Part shown: one piece after another, positions 33,269 through 43,412 of the stretch
Position numbering within the stretch: position 1 is the stretch's first letter
How the letters are laid out: every line of letters starts with the position of its first letter
From: Pectinophora gossypiella
Taxonomy: Eukaryota > Arthropoda > Insecta > Lepidoptera > Gelechiidae
NCBI RefSeq assembly: GCF_024362695.1
Contig: NC_065429.1
Coordinates: forward strand, 1,706,501-1,770,500
Reading direction: 5' to 3'
Length of the DNA stretch: 64,000 bases
Translations under genes and position numbers: made by a program
Notes under the pieces: generated by a model
Database searches by the model: none
What the model saw: the letters and a program-made list of their open reading frames with translations, nothing else
What the model was told of the DNA's origin: nothing

Positions 33269-33471
33269 GGGATGTAAGGGGCTCCAAATGACACCTTTCG
33301 GAGCCCAAGCCAACCTTGCCTACACGCGGTACATCCTGCTGTTCAACGAAAGAGGCTCTAGCGACCCACAAACACGCACTGGACCAGCGCGGTGGGCTTA
33401 TGGTCCAAACCCCCCCTTTTGGGGGAGGCCTATGCCCAGCAGTGAGCGTCGTACGGCTGATGATGATGATG
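33269..33471 (+). mobile_element. RTE-tailed short element
   Basis: About 203 bp. The body (TCGGAGCCCAAGCCAACCTT ... CACGCACTGGACCAGCGCGG) is not recognised. The 3' end GAGGCCTATGCCCAGCAGTG then GCTGATGATGATGAT is the RTE tail. It has TGTAAACTT on both sides. Confidence 0.75.
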
Positions 33472-33652
33472 TGTAAACTTCGATATCGCGTTTCACGACT
33501 GCTTGAAGACTGAATTATTGAATGTGGCGCTATCATCCAAATTAGGAACAAAAATTTTATGAAACAAAAATATATGAACAATTTTTTTATGAATAGTGAG
33601 GATTATGAAGAAAAAATATAGGAAGAACAATTTTATGCGAGCCAATATGGAC

Positions 33653-33950
33653 CCCGTTAAGCCGTTTGTCCCGGTTACTACTTACTGATGTAGTCGTTAC
33701 ATAAGCCATGTCAGGGGCCTTTGGCGGCTCAATAATAACCCTGATACCAGGGTTGATGGGGTTGGTATTCCTCACAACCCACGCGACAGAATAAGAAGAC
33801 TGTTTATTGTAGTTAAGTACATGAGCCTTATCACAAAAACACTTTGTGAGTCCTCTGTTAGGACATCGCAGGCTGATCACCCAATTGTCCGAAAGTAAGT
33901 TGATGCGTGCTACGGAATCCCGAAGGCACTTTAAGCCGTTGGTCCCGGTC
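33653..33950 (+). mobile_element. SINE B fragments, shuffled
   Basis: The tail part (GGCTCAATAATAACCCTGAT to CACAACCCACGCGACAG) comes first. A body part (ACATCGCAGGCTGATCACCC to TTAAGCCGTTGGTCCCGG) follows. The order is reversed from an intact SINE B. Confidence 0.65.
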
Positions 33951-33959
33951 CAAACCGTA

Positions 33960-34085
33960 TCCGGCGACGGCGACTCCTAAATATCTATCCTGAGTCGTTG
34001 TTGTGGTAGCTCTGATGTGGCTAGCGAAACTGAACTTGGACTTGAAGGTCCGGTCACACGGCGCACAACAAAGCTGGCCTGACGA
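33960..34085 (-). pseudogene. retroelement C-terminal zinc-finger fragment
   Basis: Reading - gives [17 protein letters not shown], a decayed copy of the C2H2 finger fragment at 57754-57985. It comes from the end of a LINE reverse transcriptase ORF. Confidence 0.6.
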
Positions 34086-34095
34086 ATTGAGTGTG

Positions 34096-34186
34096 TAGTA
34101 CGTAGGTACGTAGTCGTTACATGAGCCATGGCAGGGGCCTTTGGCGGCTCAATAGTAACCCTGACACCAGGGTTGATGGGGTTGGT
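34096..34186 (+). mobile_element. SINE B tail fragment
   Basis: Contains CATGGCAGGGGCCTTTGGCG and the hairpin AACCCTGACACCAGGGTT. Head and core are missing. Confidence 0.7.
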
Positions 34187-34635
34187 CCTTGATCTCAAGC
34201 CTCGAGAGAAGATAATGTTTATTTGTAAAATACTTACCAATCATGTTTTAGTATATTTGATAACAGCGATAACACAAAACAAAAATGTTAGAAACTAGGT
34301 ACAGAGAACACTGGGGCACACTATCTAAAGCTATTGGACAGGAACAAAAAATATGCTATACTGTCTACCCTGCTAACGGCCAAACACCTTATATAGACTT
34401 TAATTGCACAAAACAAACTTACATTTTCACTTCAAAAACATCCATTTTCATAAAAGTTCCTGAAGCAATCAGCTGCAAAAACCGCATTCATAAGTTTGTT
34501 ATCCAAATCTTTATCTTATATTAAGGATGATTGTTTTTTTACAAAGGGATTAATGTTTATCTGTAGATAATTATATATTGCACGTAAAATAACCGATAAG
34601 CCGTACGTAAAATGACTGTATTCAGTATTGTCTGG

Positions 34636-34906
34636 TCTTCTTCTATGTGGGTTGTGAGGTGGATTACCAACCTCATCAACCCTGGTGTCAGGGTTATTGG
34701 TTTCGCGGGCCGTTTCCCGCAACTCGACGTCTGAGCGCCTCTTTTGCGTGATACCTGACACGGCTGGGTTGTGAGGTGAATCGACGTCATCAACCCTGGT
34801 GTCAGGGTTATTGAGCCGCCAAAGGCCCCAGACATGACTCATGTAACGGCTACGTACTTACATCAGTAAGTCGTACCCGGGACCAACGGCTTAACGTGCC
34901 TTCCGT
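34636..34906 (-). mobile_element. SINE B tail dimer
   Basis: Two tail copies in tandem (34645-34705 and 34768-34830), each with the hairpin AACCCTGACACCAGGGTT on -. The second continues to the core at about 34880-34906. The spacer is unrelated. Confidence 0.7.
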
Positions 34907-34951
34907 AGTACGGATACTTAATCAGAATTTCATAATTTATCTTGAACCTAG

Positions 34952-35103
34952 TACAGTCATGAGCAATATAATGTACCCACTTAAGGACTCTGTCGCACTA
35001 ACACATTTGACATTTAGTGAGATTTAACAGTTCAATTTGTCAAAAAAGTTAATGTGATATGGTACCAAAGTGTAGGTAGTGCATATTAATGCTCGTGACC
35101 GTA
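34952..35103 (-). mobile_element. MITE family alpha, copy 3
   Basis: Ends TACAGTCATGAGCAATATAA and TTAATGCTCGTGACCGTA. Confidence 0.8.
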
Positions 35104-35317
35104 CACGACTCAATAAAGATCTAGGTACCAGCGACTCTTAAACTATAAATCAAGTATATAATGCTTAGATAGAACATAGATAGGTACCCTATTATGAATC
35201 TATGTACTTAGATGTTTTCTTCGTGCGCTAGTAACCCAAAACATATTTTTTTTCCAAATCGCATTGTGGACTCTAGGAATAAGCTTCCAGAAACAATAAT
35301 TAGTGCACCGTCAGCAC

Positions 35318-35525
35318 ACCGGACACTTCATACAAAAAACCTCGTTTTACACAGACAATACACATTGACATTATCGTACACGCACACCTGTGTGTGTGAC
35401 GTCTGACGCCATACGATTGAAGACTAATGTAAGACCGAGGGGGTGAGGTAAACCTAGCTCAGCCGCTGGTGGGGAGCGGAGAGTTGCCGTTCTATACGTA
35501 ATATTACTCCTTATTCTATGCCATA
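35318..35525 (-). repeat. repeat family zeta
   Basis: Inverse of 50118-50320: CGGACACTTCATACAAAAAA to GTTGCCGTTCTATACGTAAT. Confidence 0.65.
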
Positions 35526-35580
35526 AGTGAACAACTTTAAACACAGACTAAACATTACTACATGAATATTAGCAATAAAA

Positions 35581-35874
35581 TAATGAGGAGCTCGGTGGCG
35601 TAGCGGTAAACGCACTCGGTCTGCGATTGTTGAAGTTAAGCAACTTTCGCAAAGGCCGGTCATAGGATGGGTGGCCACAAAAAAAAGTTTTCATCTCGAG
35701 CTCCTCCGTGCTTCGGAAGGCACGTTAAGCCGTTGGTCTCGGCTGCAGCAGTCGTGAATAACCATCAATCCGCACTGGGCCCGCGTGATGGTTTAAGGCC
35801 CGATCTCCTTATCCATCCATAGGGAAGGCCCGTGCCCCAGCAGTGGGGACGTTAATGGGCTGATGATGACGATG
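35581..35874 (+). mobile_element. SINE C, copy 3
   Basis: Full copy with a 13-bp target duplication ATTAGCAATAAAA at 35568-35580 and 35875-35887. Confidence 0.92.
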
Positions 35875-36602
35875 ATTAGCAATAAAAAAGATCAATTATA
35901 ATTATAGGTACATAAACATAATAATAATATTTATCTAACAGTGTTCAGCCGATTAATTCGAGTGGACTTAGAAAAGTACCTACCTACGCAACACGTGCTA
36001 AATTAGACATATTACGACTTATCATAAATCCGTGTGATTTAGCGTTTCGTAATCTAATTTCTAATCACGAATTATCTACGCACATTTGTACGAAGCCCTA
36101 AGTAACTGTGACGTTTGTTTCCGGTCTTAAAATTAATATAATAGTGCGAAACAGAAAAAAAAAAAAGTTTATTTAGGTAAAATCTACGACACACATATAC
36201 ATTTACAACATTAAAATATACACACATTAACATTAATATTTAGTTGGAAAACATAAAAGTATATGGGTGCCGGAGTTCACCAAAAAAGGCCAGGGTTCAG
36301 TGAAAATTTACCCAGAGGGCAACACTGATTACCCTGATTATTGAAATAGTGTTGTTTTACTTCTGGATTTCAGTCTCCTTTGACCCGGATTTGTTCGCAA
36401 TGCCTGCGTAACCTTCCAACCCGCGAAGGGAAAACCATCCCAATACAGGTTAGGTTACACACATACCTCCGAAAATAAATTTGTCGACAATGTGGGTTTC
36501 CTCGCGATGTTTTCCTTCACCGCTGAGCACGTGATAATCATTTACGATCCAAACATGAATTCGAAAACAAATTCAACTATCAGGCCTGTGCTAGAACTTT
36601 TT

Positions 36603-36835
36603 TTTGACGTGACTTATTGTAGATTTGCCGCAGATGGCATTAACTACTTGGCCGGACGAATGGGGAGTGCTGAAGGCTCTCACCCGGTACAACGTTTAAC
36701 GCAACGGGCCTGAGGGTGCCCAGTTGGGCGCGAACCTCGGCTCAGGGCGTCGTCTGAGAGGAAAAATACTTGAAAGAATTAATCGACCCTGGTGGGTCGA
36801 TAGCGATAAGCGCTGATTGAGGGAAATCGTCCTAA
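36603..36835 (-). mobile_element. Jockey 3' UTR fragment
   Basis: Close match to 12920-13145, from GACGTGACTTATTGTAGATT to GAGGGAAATCG. Confidence 0.85.
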
Positions 36836-36872
36836 AGATTCGAACCAACTATGTTACCTACTCATCATCAAT

Positions 36873-38390
36873 TTAAGAGCCACGCTCTTGTCGGTGTAGC
36901 ATTTTCCATTCCAGTCTATCAAAGGCCAATTCCTTGACTTCCCTATAAGACACGACGTTAACCTTTTCTTTAATCTGTTCCATGTAAGCTCTTCTTGGTC
37001 TTCCCCTTCCTCTCTTTCCTTCTAGCTTTCCTTCTATGATGTTTTTAATGAATTCGTCGTGTCTTATTAGGTGTCCAATCATCTTGCCTCTTCTGTCCTC
37101 AATAATTCTCAGTATTTGTCTCTTTTCCCTTACTCTTACTAGCACTTCCTCATTTGTAACCCTTTCTGTCCAACTTATTCTTTCCATCCTCCTCCAACAC
37201 CACATTTCAAAGGCCTCGAGTCTCTCTCTGTCCTTCTGTGTCAGTGTCCAAGTTTCACATCCATAGAGGGCTATACTCCATACGAAGGTTTTGACACATC
37301 TTTTTCTGATAGATTTGGCAATCTTAGCCTTGAATATGCACCCTTTGTTATGGAAAGCTTGTTTTGCCATTGCTATTCTGGTTTTAACGTCTAAAGTACA
37401 TCTTGAGTCATTCGTTATTATGCTGCCTAGATACTTAAAGTTCTTTACATTTTCAATCGGGATATTATTTAACTTAATTATTTGGCTGTCTATTTTTGGA
37501 GTTTTGGAAATTGTTAGAATTTTGGTTTTACATATATTAATTTTAAGGTCGTATTTTTCAAAAACTGTGTTCATTGTGTTAAGTAGGGTTTCTAGGTCTT
37601 CTTTATTACTGGCCAGTGCCGCAATATCGTCTGCAAATCTGATACTAATTATATTCTGTCCATTTATTGTTATTCCGTTACTGATTTTAGCTATTTCCTT
37701 CATGGCACCCTCTATGAAAATGTTAAATATTAGTGGAGATAAGGAACAGCCCTGTCTTACACCTTGCCGTACTCTAGCTTTTCTCTTCACTTCTCCTATT
37801 TCTACGACAGTTTCCTGGTGTTTATATAGTTCGTATATTATCCTTCGGTCTCTATAATCCATTCCTACTTCCTTCAACCCCCTCATCATTTTCCTCCAGT
37901 TTACCTTGTCAAAAGCCTTTTCAAGGTCTATAAAAGCCACGCTGGTATCCATGCTTAAATCCAATCTCCTGTCAATTATCAGTCTTAAAGCTAATATTGC
38001 TTCTCTTGTACCTTTCTTTTCCCTGAACCCATACTGGTCATCTCCCAGACATCCCTCAGCTTTAGGTCTCAGTCGGTTTTGAATGATTTTAAGTAAAATT
38101 TTTGAAGCCTGTGATATTATGCTCAGTGTCCGGTGTTCTTCGCATTTCAAAGTATTAGGTTTTTTTGGTAATGCCAAAGTTTTACTAACTTGAAAGTCTG
38201 TTGGTATTTTGCCAGTTGTATACATTAGATTGATTAATTCGTAAATTTCGTTCAAAACTAAGGGGTTTGCAGATTTTAGCAATTCTATAAACAACTTGTC
38301 GTCTCCGGCAGCTTTTTTATTTTTTAAACTGTTTAAAGCTTTATCAAATTCCTCTCTCAAGATGTCCGGGCCACGATCATCCTCTTCCAC
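36873..38390 (-). CDS. RTE-like reverse transcriptase part
   Basis: About 505 codons, with the same frame open upstream to about 38466. It shows reverse transcriptase motifs YGFREKKGTREAI, VAFIDLEKAFDKV, VRQGCSLSPLIFNIFIE and the catalytic RFADD (codons at 37624-37640). The C-terminal domain contains YGCETWTL, EMWCWRRMERI and GHLIRHDEF, common in RTE-group LINEs. The first codon of the stated span is GTG; there is no good ATG because this is the second half of one polyprotein severed from the endonuclease by a frameshift near 38470. Not separately expressed, as far as can be seen. Confidence 0.88.
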   Translation of the reverse strand: MEEDDRGPDILREEFDKALNSLKNKKAAGDDKLFIELLKSANPLVLNEIYELINLMYTTGKIPTDFQVSKTLALPKKPNTLKCEEHRTLSIISQASKILLKIIQNRLRPKAEGCLGDDQYGFREKKGTREAILALRLIIDRRLDLSMDTSVAFIDLEKAFDKVNWRKMMRGLKEVGMDYRDRRIIYELYKHQETVVEIGEVKRKARVRQGVRQGCSLSPLIFNIFIEGAMKEIAKISNGITINGQNIISIRFADDIAALASNKEDLETLLNTMNTVFEKYDLKINICKTKILTISKTPKIDSQIIKLNNIPIENVKNFKYLGSIITNDSRCTLDVKTRIAMAKQAFHNKGCIFKAKIAKSIRKRCVKTFVWSIALYGCETWTLTQKDRERLEAFEMWCWRRMERISWTERVTNEEVLVRVREKRQILRIIEDRRGKMIGHLIRHDEFIKNIIEGKLEGKRGRGRPRRAYMEQIKEKVNVVSYREVKELAFDRLEWKMLHRQERGS

Positions 38391-38466
38391 CTCTTGTTCA
38401 TCTTCTATATCGTCCTCGGTTAGTCCATCTCCCTGATATAATCCTTCTATGTATCTCTTCCATCTG

Positions 38467-39870
38467 TTAGCTACCTATATCCTCATTATCAATCAAAATC
38501 TTTCCATCTTCATCTAGTATTGCTGTACTTCTTGTCTTTTTCTTCCTGTTTAAACTTTTTATTATGTTATATGCTAGATCCATTTTACCTGCTTTCATAT
38601 AATGCTCAACGAGATCACAATCCTTTTCTAAGTCTTTTTCTTTACGGTTCCTACATTGTGTTGTTATTTTGTTAGTAAGTTTTCTATATTCAACAATACT
38701 GGCGTCATCCGACTTATTTCTTAACGTTCTCCTTTTTATCATAATATCAATAATATCTTGGCTTAGCCATTTCTTCCTTGGGACTAACTTTTCGCTTTCT
38801 AAGCATTCTTCTGCGGTACTTTTAATTATATCTCTAACCTTATTATACTTCTCTTCTATACTATTTACCTCTAAATCACAATTTTTCTTATATTCTAAAT
38901 ATTTATCTTTCAATTTATTACTATATTGCACTTGATATTTGGTATACTTTAATTTATTGAGATCAATATTCTTATATTTGTGTGTCCTTTTGGTCCTTTT
39001 TAATCCTAAATTAAACTTGCTCAGGAGAAGATTGTGATCCGTATTTAGATCAGCTCCTGGGTAGGCTTTGCATGAAGTGACTAGGTTCCTATTTTCCATT
39101 CTAACTATTATGTAGTCTAATTGGTATCGTCCAATGTCTCCTGGCATTTTCCAGGTATAGAGCCTTCTTTTTGGCAGCTGAAATTGCGTATTGCAAATAG
39201 TCATGTTATTTTCTTTGCAGAACTGTACCAATCTATCTCCTCTGTCATTTCTTTTTCCTAGGCCAAACCTACCCACAATATTTTCATCCTTCCCTTCCCC
39301 CACTACAGCATTAAAATCGCCTATTATAATTAAATTATCATTTTTCTTTACAGCATCTATTATTGAGTCGAGCTGTTCATACATAATTTCAACTTCTTCG
39401 TCATATTTACGATCTCCTGTTGGCATGTACACTTGAATTATAACAAGATCCTTAGGTTCTGCTTTGATTTTAATCGCTGTAATTCTATCACTGTGATGAA
39501 TAGTATTTTCCACTTTATTTCCCCATTTTTTGTTCAAGATTATTGCTGTTCCATTACTTCCCTGTTTTATATCACCTGTGTAAATTATTCTAAAGTTATC
39601 ACTCCAGTAGTCACCGCTGCCTTCCCACCTCATTTCACTAAGTCCCAAAATATCAATTCTCATTCTTTCCATTTCCAACTTCACTTCCTCCATCTTTCCA
39701 TCTTCTAACATTGTTCGCACATTCCATGTGCCAATAGAGCAAGGGTTTCGCATGCTAACGACCGAGGTAGCCTTGCTATTACTACCCCTGCCGGACTCAG
39801 ACCGCCACGGGATGTGACATCGTGGAAGCCCGTTGTCAAGAACGTTTCTTTTCTTTAAAATACTCTCCAT
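38467..39870 (-). CDS. RTE-like endonuclease part
   Basis: 467 codons, with endonuclease motifs IGTWNVRT, LSEMRW, IIGDFNAVVG and LNTDHNLL. The frame ends in DNEDIGS and TAA. One extra base just before makes this stop: in the neighbouring frame the sequence continues NRWKRYIEGLY straight into the reverse transcriptase. One polyprotein of about 1000 aa was therefore broken by a single +1 shift. Such copies are often automatically named 'craniofacial development protein 2-like', which would be wrong here. Confidence 0.88.
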   Translation of the reverse strand: MESILKKRNVLDNGLPRCHIPWRSESGRGSNSKATSVVSMRNPCSIGTWNVRTMLEDGKMEEVKLEMERMRIDILGLSEMRWEGSGDYWSDNFRIIYTGDIKQGSNGTAIILNKKWGNKVENTIHHSDRITAIKIKAEPKDLVIIQVYMPTGDRKYDEEVEIMYEQLDSIIDAVKKNDNLIIIGDFNAVVGEGKDENIVGRFGLGKRNDRGDRLVQFCKENNMTICNTQFQLPKRRLYTWKMPGDIGRYQLDYIIVRMENRNLVTSCKAYPGADLNTDHNLLLSKFNLGLKRTKRTHKYKNIDLNKLKYTKYQVQYSNKLKDKYLEYKKNCDLEVNSIEEKYNKVRDIIKSTAEECLESEKLVPRKKWLSQDIIDIMIKRRTLRNKSDDASIVEYRKLTNKITTQCRNRKEKDLEKDCDLVEHYMKAGKMDLAYNIIKSLNRKKKTRSTAILDEDGKILIDNEDIGS

Positions 39871-40352
39871 GCTACTTTTTTAGGGAAAAATAGGGCAGTG
39901 GTTTCCCTCTTGCCTTCCGCCCCGCAGTACTCTGTCTGACGCGGGTGGGATGGCGCCCAGAGTAGTCTATTACAAAGCCAGACTAGGACTCCTGTCCTCT
40001 GCCTCTGAATAGTACTGACAGTTACTGCTGCCCTCTGTCAGGTTCCAGGTTACAGTCCCTGTGACATGCCCCTTCCGTCCTGCATTGCCGTACCGATGGC
40101 TCCCATCTCCGCCTCTGCAGCCGTTGAGGTCTTCACCCGTATCCCTGGGCAAGGGTTCTACGTTATACCCCGTAGATCTGGGTCCCTATTCGAACTCAGC
40201 CACCATCTCACTCCGGCCTACTGAAGTAAGAGGCGCCCACCCCCGCGGCAAGGACGCGCCGAACAGGAATTGCCCCAGTGGAGGGCAGAGAAGATGACTC
40301 TGTCCCCCCTGGGGCCGGGTTAATGGTCTTGTATGGAACCAAGACCAAAGGC
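39871..40352 (-). other. RTE-like LINE 5' leader
   Basis: GC-richer untranslated leader. Its last part (on -, CAGAGTACTGCGGGGCGGAA to AAAAAAGTAGCATGGAGAGT) is what the short derivatives at 12425-12560, 23540-23745 and 52262-52447 keep. Confidence 0.8.
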
Positions 40353-40389
40353 CTATGTTACCTACTGAATAAGGATATTTGAATTTGAA

Positions 40390-41800
40390 ACATATGGATA
40401 GGATTCTTTTTCGTCACTAGTTTTGTCTCGAAATGCGCAATAGCCCTCAATAGATAGGTAAGTACATTACATTATACATTACGTTGCAATTTTATCATTA
40501 CTTTTCGGAAGACACTGCTTACAAAAGTATTTTTTTGATAAATAGCCTATCATACTAAGGGTTTTAGCTTTCCTGTTATGAGGGATCTCCTTGCACGATA
40601 GTCGATATTTGATTATTCAGGTTATAATGCTCAATACGACCTTTTAATATACTATTGCGGAGTTGCGCGCGTCGTTAAGTTTGCGGACGGGTGGAGTGCG
40701 AAGTAGCAACTATTTGCAACAAAGTGCACTAAACTATTTTTTATTTTCATGTTAGTATTTCGCGCGTTTCGCGCTCACTAACCCTTCCTACGTCTTGCTT
40801 TTCCGTGGTTGCTTGTATATACACTTTGGTACCATGTCACATTAACTTTTTTGACAACTTGAACTGTAAGTCTCACTAAATGTCAAATATGTTAGTGCGA
40901 CAGAGTCCTAAAGTGGGTACATTATATTGCGCATGACTGTACACCTAGTATTATGTACTAGTACATAAAATAAAACGCAAATTATCATTTAAATCATTTT
41001 AATAGGTTAAACATTCGATTACGTCTTAAATCTATATCAGATTTGATCGCTACAAAGATACTTAACCTAATCTACGCTATCTACTTATGTAGTCAAATTT
41101 TAAAATTTGCATAACTAACTTTACTAGTAAGAGATGAAAATATAGTTATCGGTTTAAATAGGGATGACCTTTACAGTATAAAATGTTACAATGGCGGATT
41201 TTCCGGGATAAGTTCCCCAAAAAATAATATAGATGGTGTTGTTGAGATTTTACGACATACATACATAATTATTGAAAAATATAATCTAATGGCAGACGCA
41301 TATATGTAAAAATAATTTATACTCGATATTTGGATCAGATTATGTATAGACTTATGTTGGTACCATTTTGCTTCTCTTTATTTTGATCAGAATAATAATG
41401 GGTGGAAGATGTGTTGCGCTTGGGTTTAATAACAAGGGTCATCATTTATTTATTTAGCGATTGATGAATGTGGAGGAAGCAAGAGAAGTGTGTCAGGATC
41501 GAAGCTAATGGAATTCTATAGTCTCTGCTTACCCCGGTGGGAAATAGGCGTGAGTTTATGTATGTATGTATGTCATCATTTATACCCAAAAACAAATATA
41601 AAAGATGTAAATGTCTGCTATCCATAAACTAGAAGGTTAAACATAGGCAAAAGCGTACAGCGCCATCTGTGTTTTATTGGAGAACGTATCCTGAAAAGTT
41701 CCTTATTCAAATATTTTGAATAATACAGTGGTTATCGAATATTTATATATTATATCGAGTAGTTCACAGAAAAAATATTATAACAGCATTTTAATTTTGA
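40390..41800. other. no gene; repeats
   Basis: The repeat related to 29920-30240 is at about 40485-40790. A MITE alpha copy without its left end is at about 40810-40941. The repeat related to 4310-4800 is at about 41200-41650. Confidence 0.55.
41450..41571 (+). mobile_element. RTE LINE 3' end
   Basis: The reading frame is that of 12287-12420 ([16 protein letters not shown] ... AYPGGK stop), then GTATGTATGTATG. It is bounded by the 12-bp duplication GTCATCATTTAT at 41438-41449 and 41572-41583. Confidence 0.85.
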
Positions 41801-42060
41801 CGTGACTTATTTGGCTTGTTTGGCTCAGATGGGATTAACTACTTGGCCAGGTGTGAGGACTCACTCGGCTGAGGGCCCTCACCCGGCCGAGGACTCTCAG
41901 TCGGCTGAGGGCTCCCTCTCGGCTAAGAGCTCCCACTCGGCTGAGGGCTCCCACTCGGCTGAGGGCTCCCACTCGGCTGAGGGCTCCCACTCGGCTGAGG
42001 GCTCCCACTCGGCTGAGAGCTCCCACTCATCTGAGGGCTCTCAACCGGAAGGAATTATAA
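41797..42060 (-). mobile_element. Jockey 3' UTR fragment carrying a minisatellite
   Basis: It starts TTTGACGTGACTTATT and GGGATTAACTACTTGGCCAG as in other copies, but the following part is expanded into the tandem array at 41855-42050. Confidence 0.75.
41855..42050. repeat. 18-bp minisatellite, 11 units
   Basis: Unit GAGGGCTCCCACTCGGCT. Units 6-9 are identical, and outer units differ by a few bases. Open frames on both strands (SAEGSH hexapeptides on +) arise because 18 is a multiple of three. Not a gene. Confidence 0.95.
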
Positions 42061-43063
42061 CAGCATAACATAAACGCTACAATACAGTGTAGTACACCAA
42101 CATAAGTTCACGACTATATTTCCAACTGGGTTAGTCAGAGGTACATCCATCGCAAGATAAAATAGTACTACTCCTACTCAATGGTAGAGTATACTCCATA
42201 CATAACTTATTAAAAAAAACGCTGTACAATACTCAGAACAGTCAAAAGCATATTAAAATCATGTTAACGATTTAGAATCGTAATCTTAATATAGATAATG
42301 AACACTTTCAATGTTAATATTGCCTTTGACTGTACTGATTTTCACACATTTCTAATTAAAAGATTAATAATTTATTAAATACATTATCATAAGCAATCGA
42401 TAATAAGTATAAAAGTCATCCTTACTTAACAGAAAATAGCGAATAGTTTCCATACAAGAATACAAAATCATTTTAAAATATACTTTTTAAAGATATAATT
42501 GCATATTTTTTTCACAATACTTTGTTTAACATTATGGACAAAATATAAGCATAGAGTAAACACTGACTAATGTATAATAATTTAATTGTAAATACATTTT
42601 CACATTTATAAAAATCATGAAAACTGTGAAATCTTTTACTAAAAGTTCAAAATTGCCTTGATACGTAAATTAAAAACATTGATCGTGGGTAATTTATTCT
42701 TTAAAAATCACAACGCATTGTGGGATGACGTCAGCTGGGCTAACCTTGAAATGTTAGCTGCCACTTTTGAGCATACCTGTTTTTGTTATATGAAGAAATG
42801 TAATGAAAATATGGTGAAAGATTTCTATCTTTCACAGAAAGAAAAACATATATATTCAACAAAACAGTACTGTGTGATGAACCACACACGTGAAAAAAAT
42901 ATTCTTCCTTAATGATTATCAATTGATAATATTTCTGCTCAATTCGAGGAACTAATTCGGCGAGTCGTTTACAATTATTTACAATCATTTATTTATAAGA
43001 TTAGTAATCTGCACGATATCAATGTTTCCGTAATTTAATCTTACGTCATTAGATAGCTAGAAC
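42061..43063. other. AT-rich, no gene recognised
   Basis: A piece at 42720-42790 (GGATGACGTCAGCTGGGCTA) is found inverted at 50622-50690, so part of this is repetitive. An 84-codon frame at 42658-42912 has no recognisable domain. Confidence 0.5.
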
Positions 43064-43065
43064 TT

Positions 43066-43362
43066 GAGGAGCTCGGTGGCGCAGCGGTAAACGCACTCGG
43101 TCTGCGATTGTTGAAGTTAAGCAGCTTTCGCAAAGGCCAGTCATGGGATGGGTGACCACAAAAAAAAGTTTTCATCTCGAGCTCCTCCGTGCTTCGGAAG
43201 GCACGTTAAGCCGTTGGTCCCGGCTGCATTAGCAGTCTTTAATAACCATCAATCCGCACTGGGCCCGCGTGGTGGTTTAAGGCCCGATCTCCCTATCCAT
43301 CCATAGGGAAGGCCCGTGCCCCAGCAGTGGGGACGTTAATGGCCTGGTGATGATGATTAGAT
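43066..43362 (+). mobile_element. SINE C, copy 4
   Basis: Complete, from GAGGAGCTCGGTGGCGCAGC to GGTGATGATG. ATTAGATA occurs on both sides as a probable short target duplication. Confidence 0.88.
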
Positions 43363-43376
43363 AACGTTTAGATTTT

Positions 43377-43412
43377 CGCGTTTCCCACCCATTCAAATGG
43401 GTGGGAAACGCG
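43377..43412. repeat. 36-bp near-perfect palindrome
   Basis: Arms CGCGTTTCCCACCCATT and AATGGGTGGGAAACGCG (17 bp each, perfect) around a 2-base centre. Confidence 0.95.

Larger units (their letters stand above)
32783..33540. repeat. repeat kappa with two insertions at one site
   Basis: A repeat with GTGTGACTAGGGATCGACGA and GATATCGCGTTTCACGACTG also lies uncut at 55805-56045 (+) and inverted at 62520-62720. Here a SINE C and a 203-bp element are inserted, with three copies of TGTAAACTT at 32955-32963, 33260-33268 and 33472-33480. Confidence 0.85.
36863..40352 (-). mobile_element. full-length RTE-like LINE
   Basis: 3490 bp on -, flanked by the 14-bp duplication CTATGTTACCTACT at 36849-36862 and 40353-40366. 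On its own strand it has a 480-bp leader, an endonuclease frame, a reverse transcriptase frame, and a short 3' end CGACAAGAGCGTGGCTCTTA followed by AATTGATGATGA. It landed in the tail of an old CR1/Daphne LINE, whose AATAAGG...GAATTTGAA remains at 40367-40389. Confidence 0.92.

Noticed and set aside
34285..34524. 79-codon frame on + starting MLETRYREHWGTLS
   Set aside because: It falls outside clear repeats but has no recognisable domain, splice partner or promoter; too weak to call a gene.
37036..39708. Hydrophobic open frames on + (up to 188 codons)
   Set aside because: Antisense to the RTE-like endonuclease/reverse transcriptase; leucine-rich only because of the codon bias of the real strand.
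38467..39870. Host gene 'craniofacial development protein 2-like'
   Set aside because: That label comes from retroelement endonucleases; motifs, target duplication and the adjoining reverse transcriptase show it is a LINE.
41802..42068. 88-codon SAEGSH repeat protein and its antisense counterpart
   Set aside because: An 18-bp minisatellite is open on both strands; no start context or splice partners.
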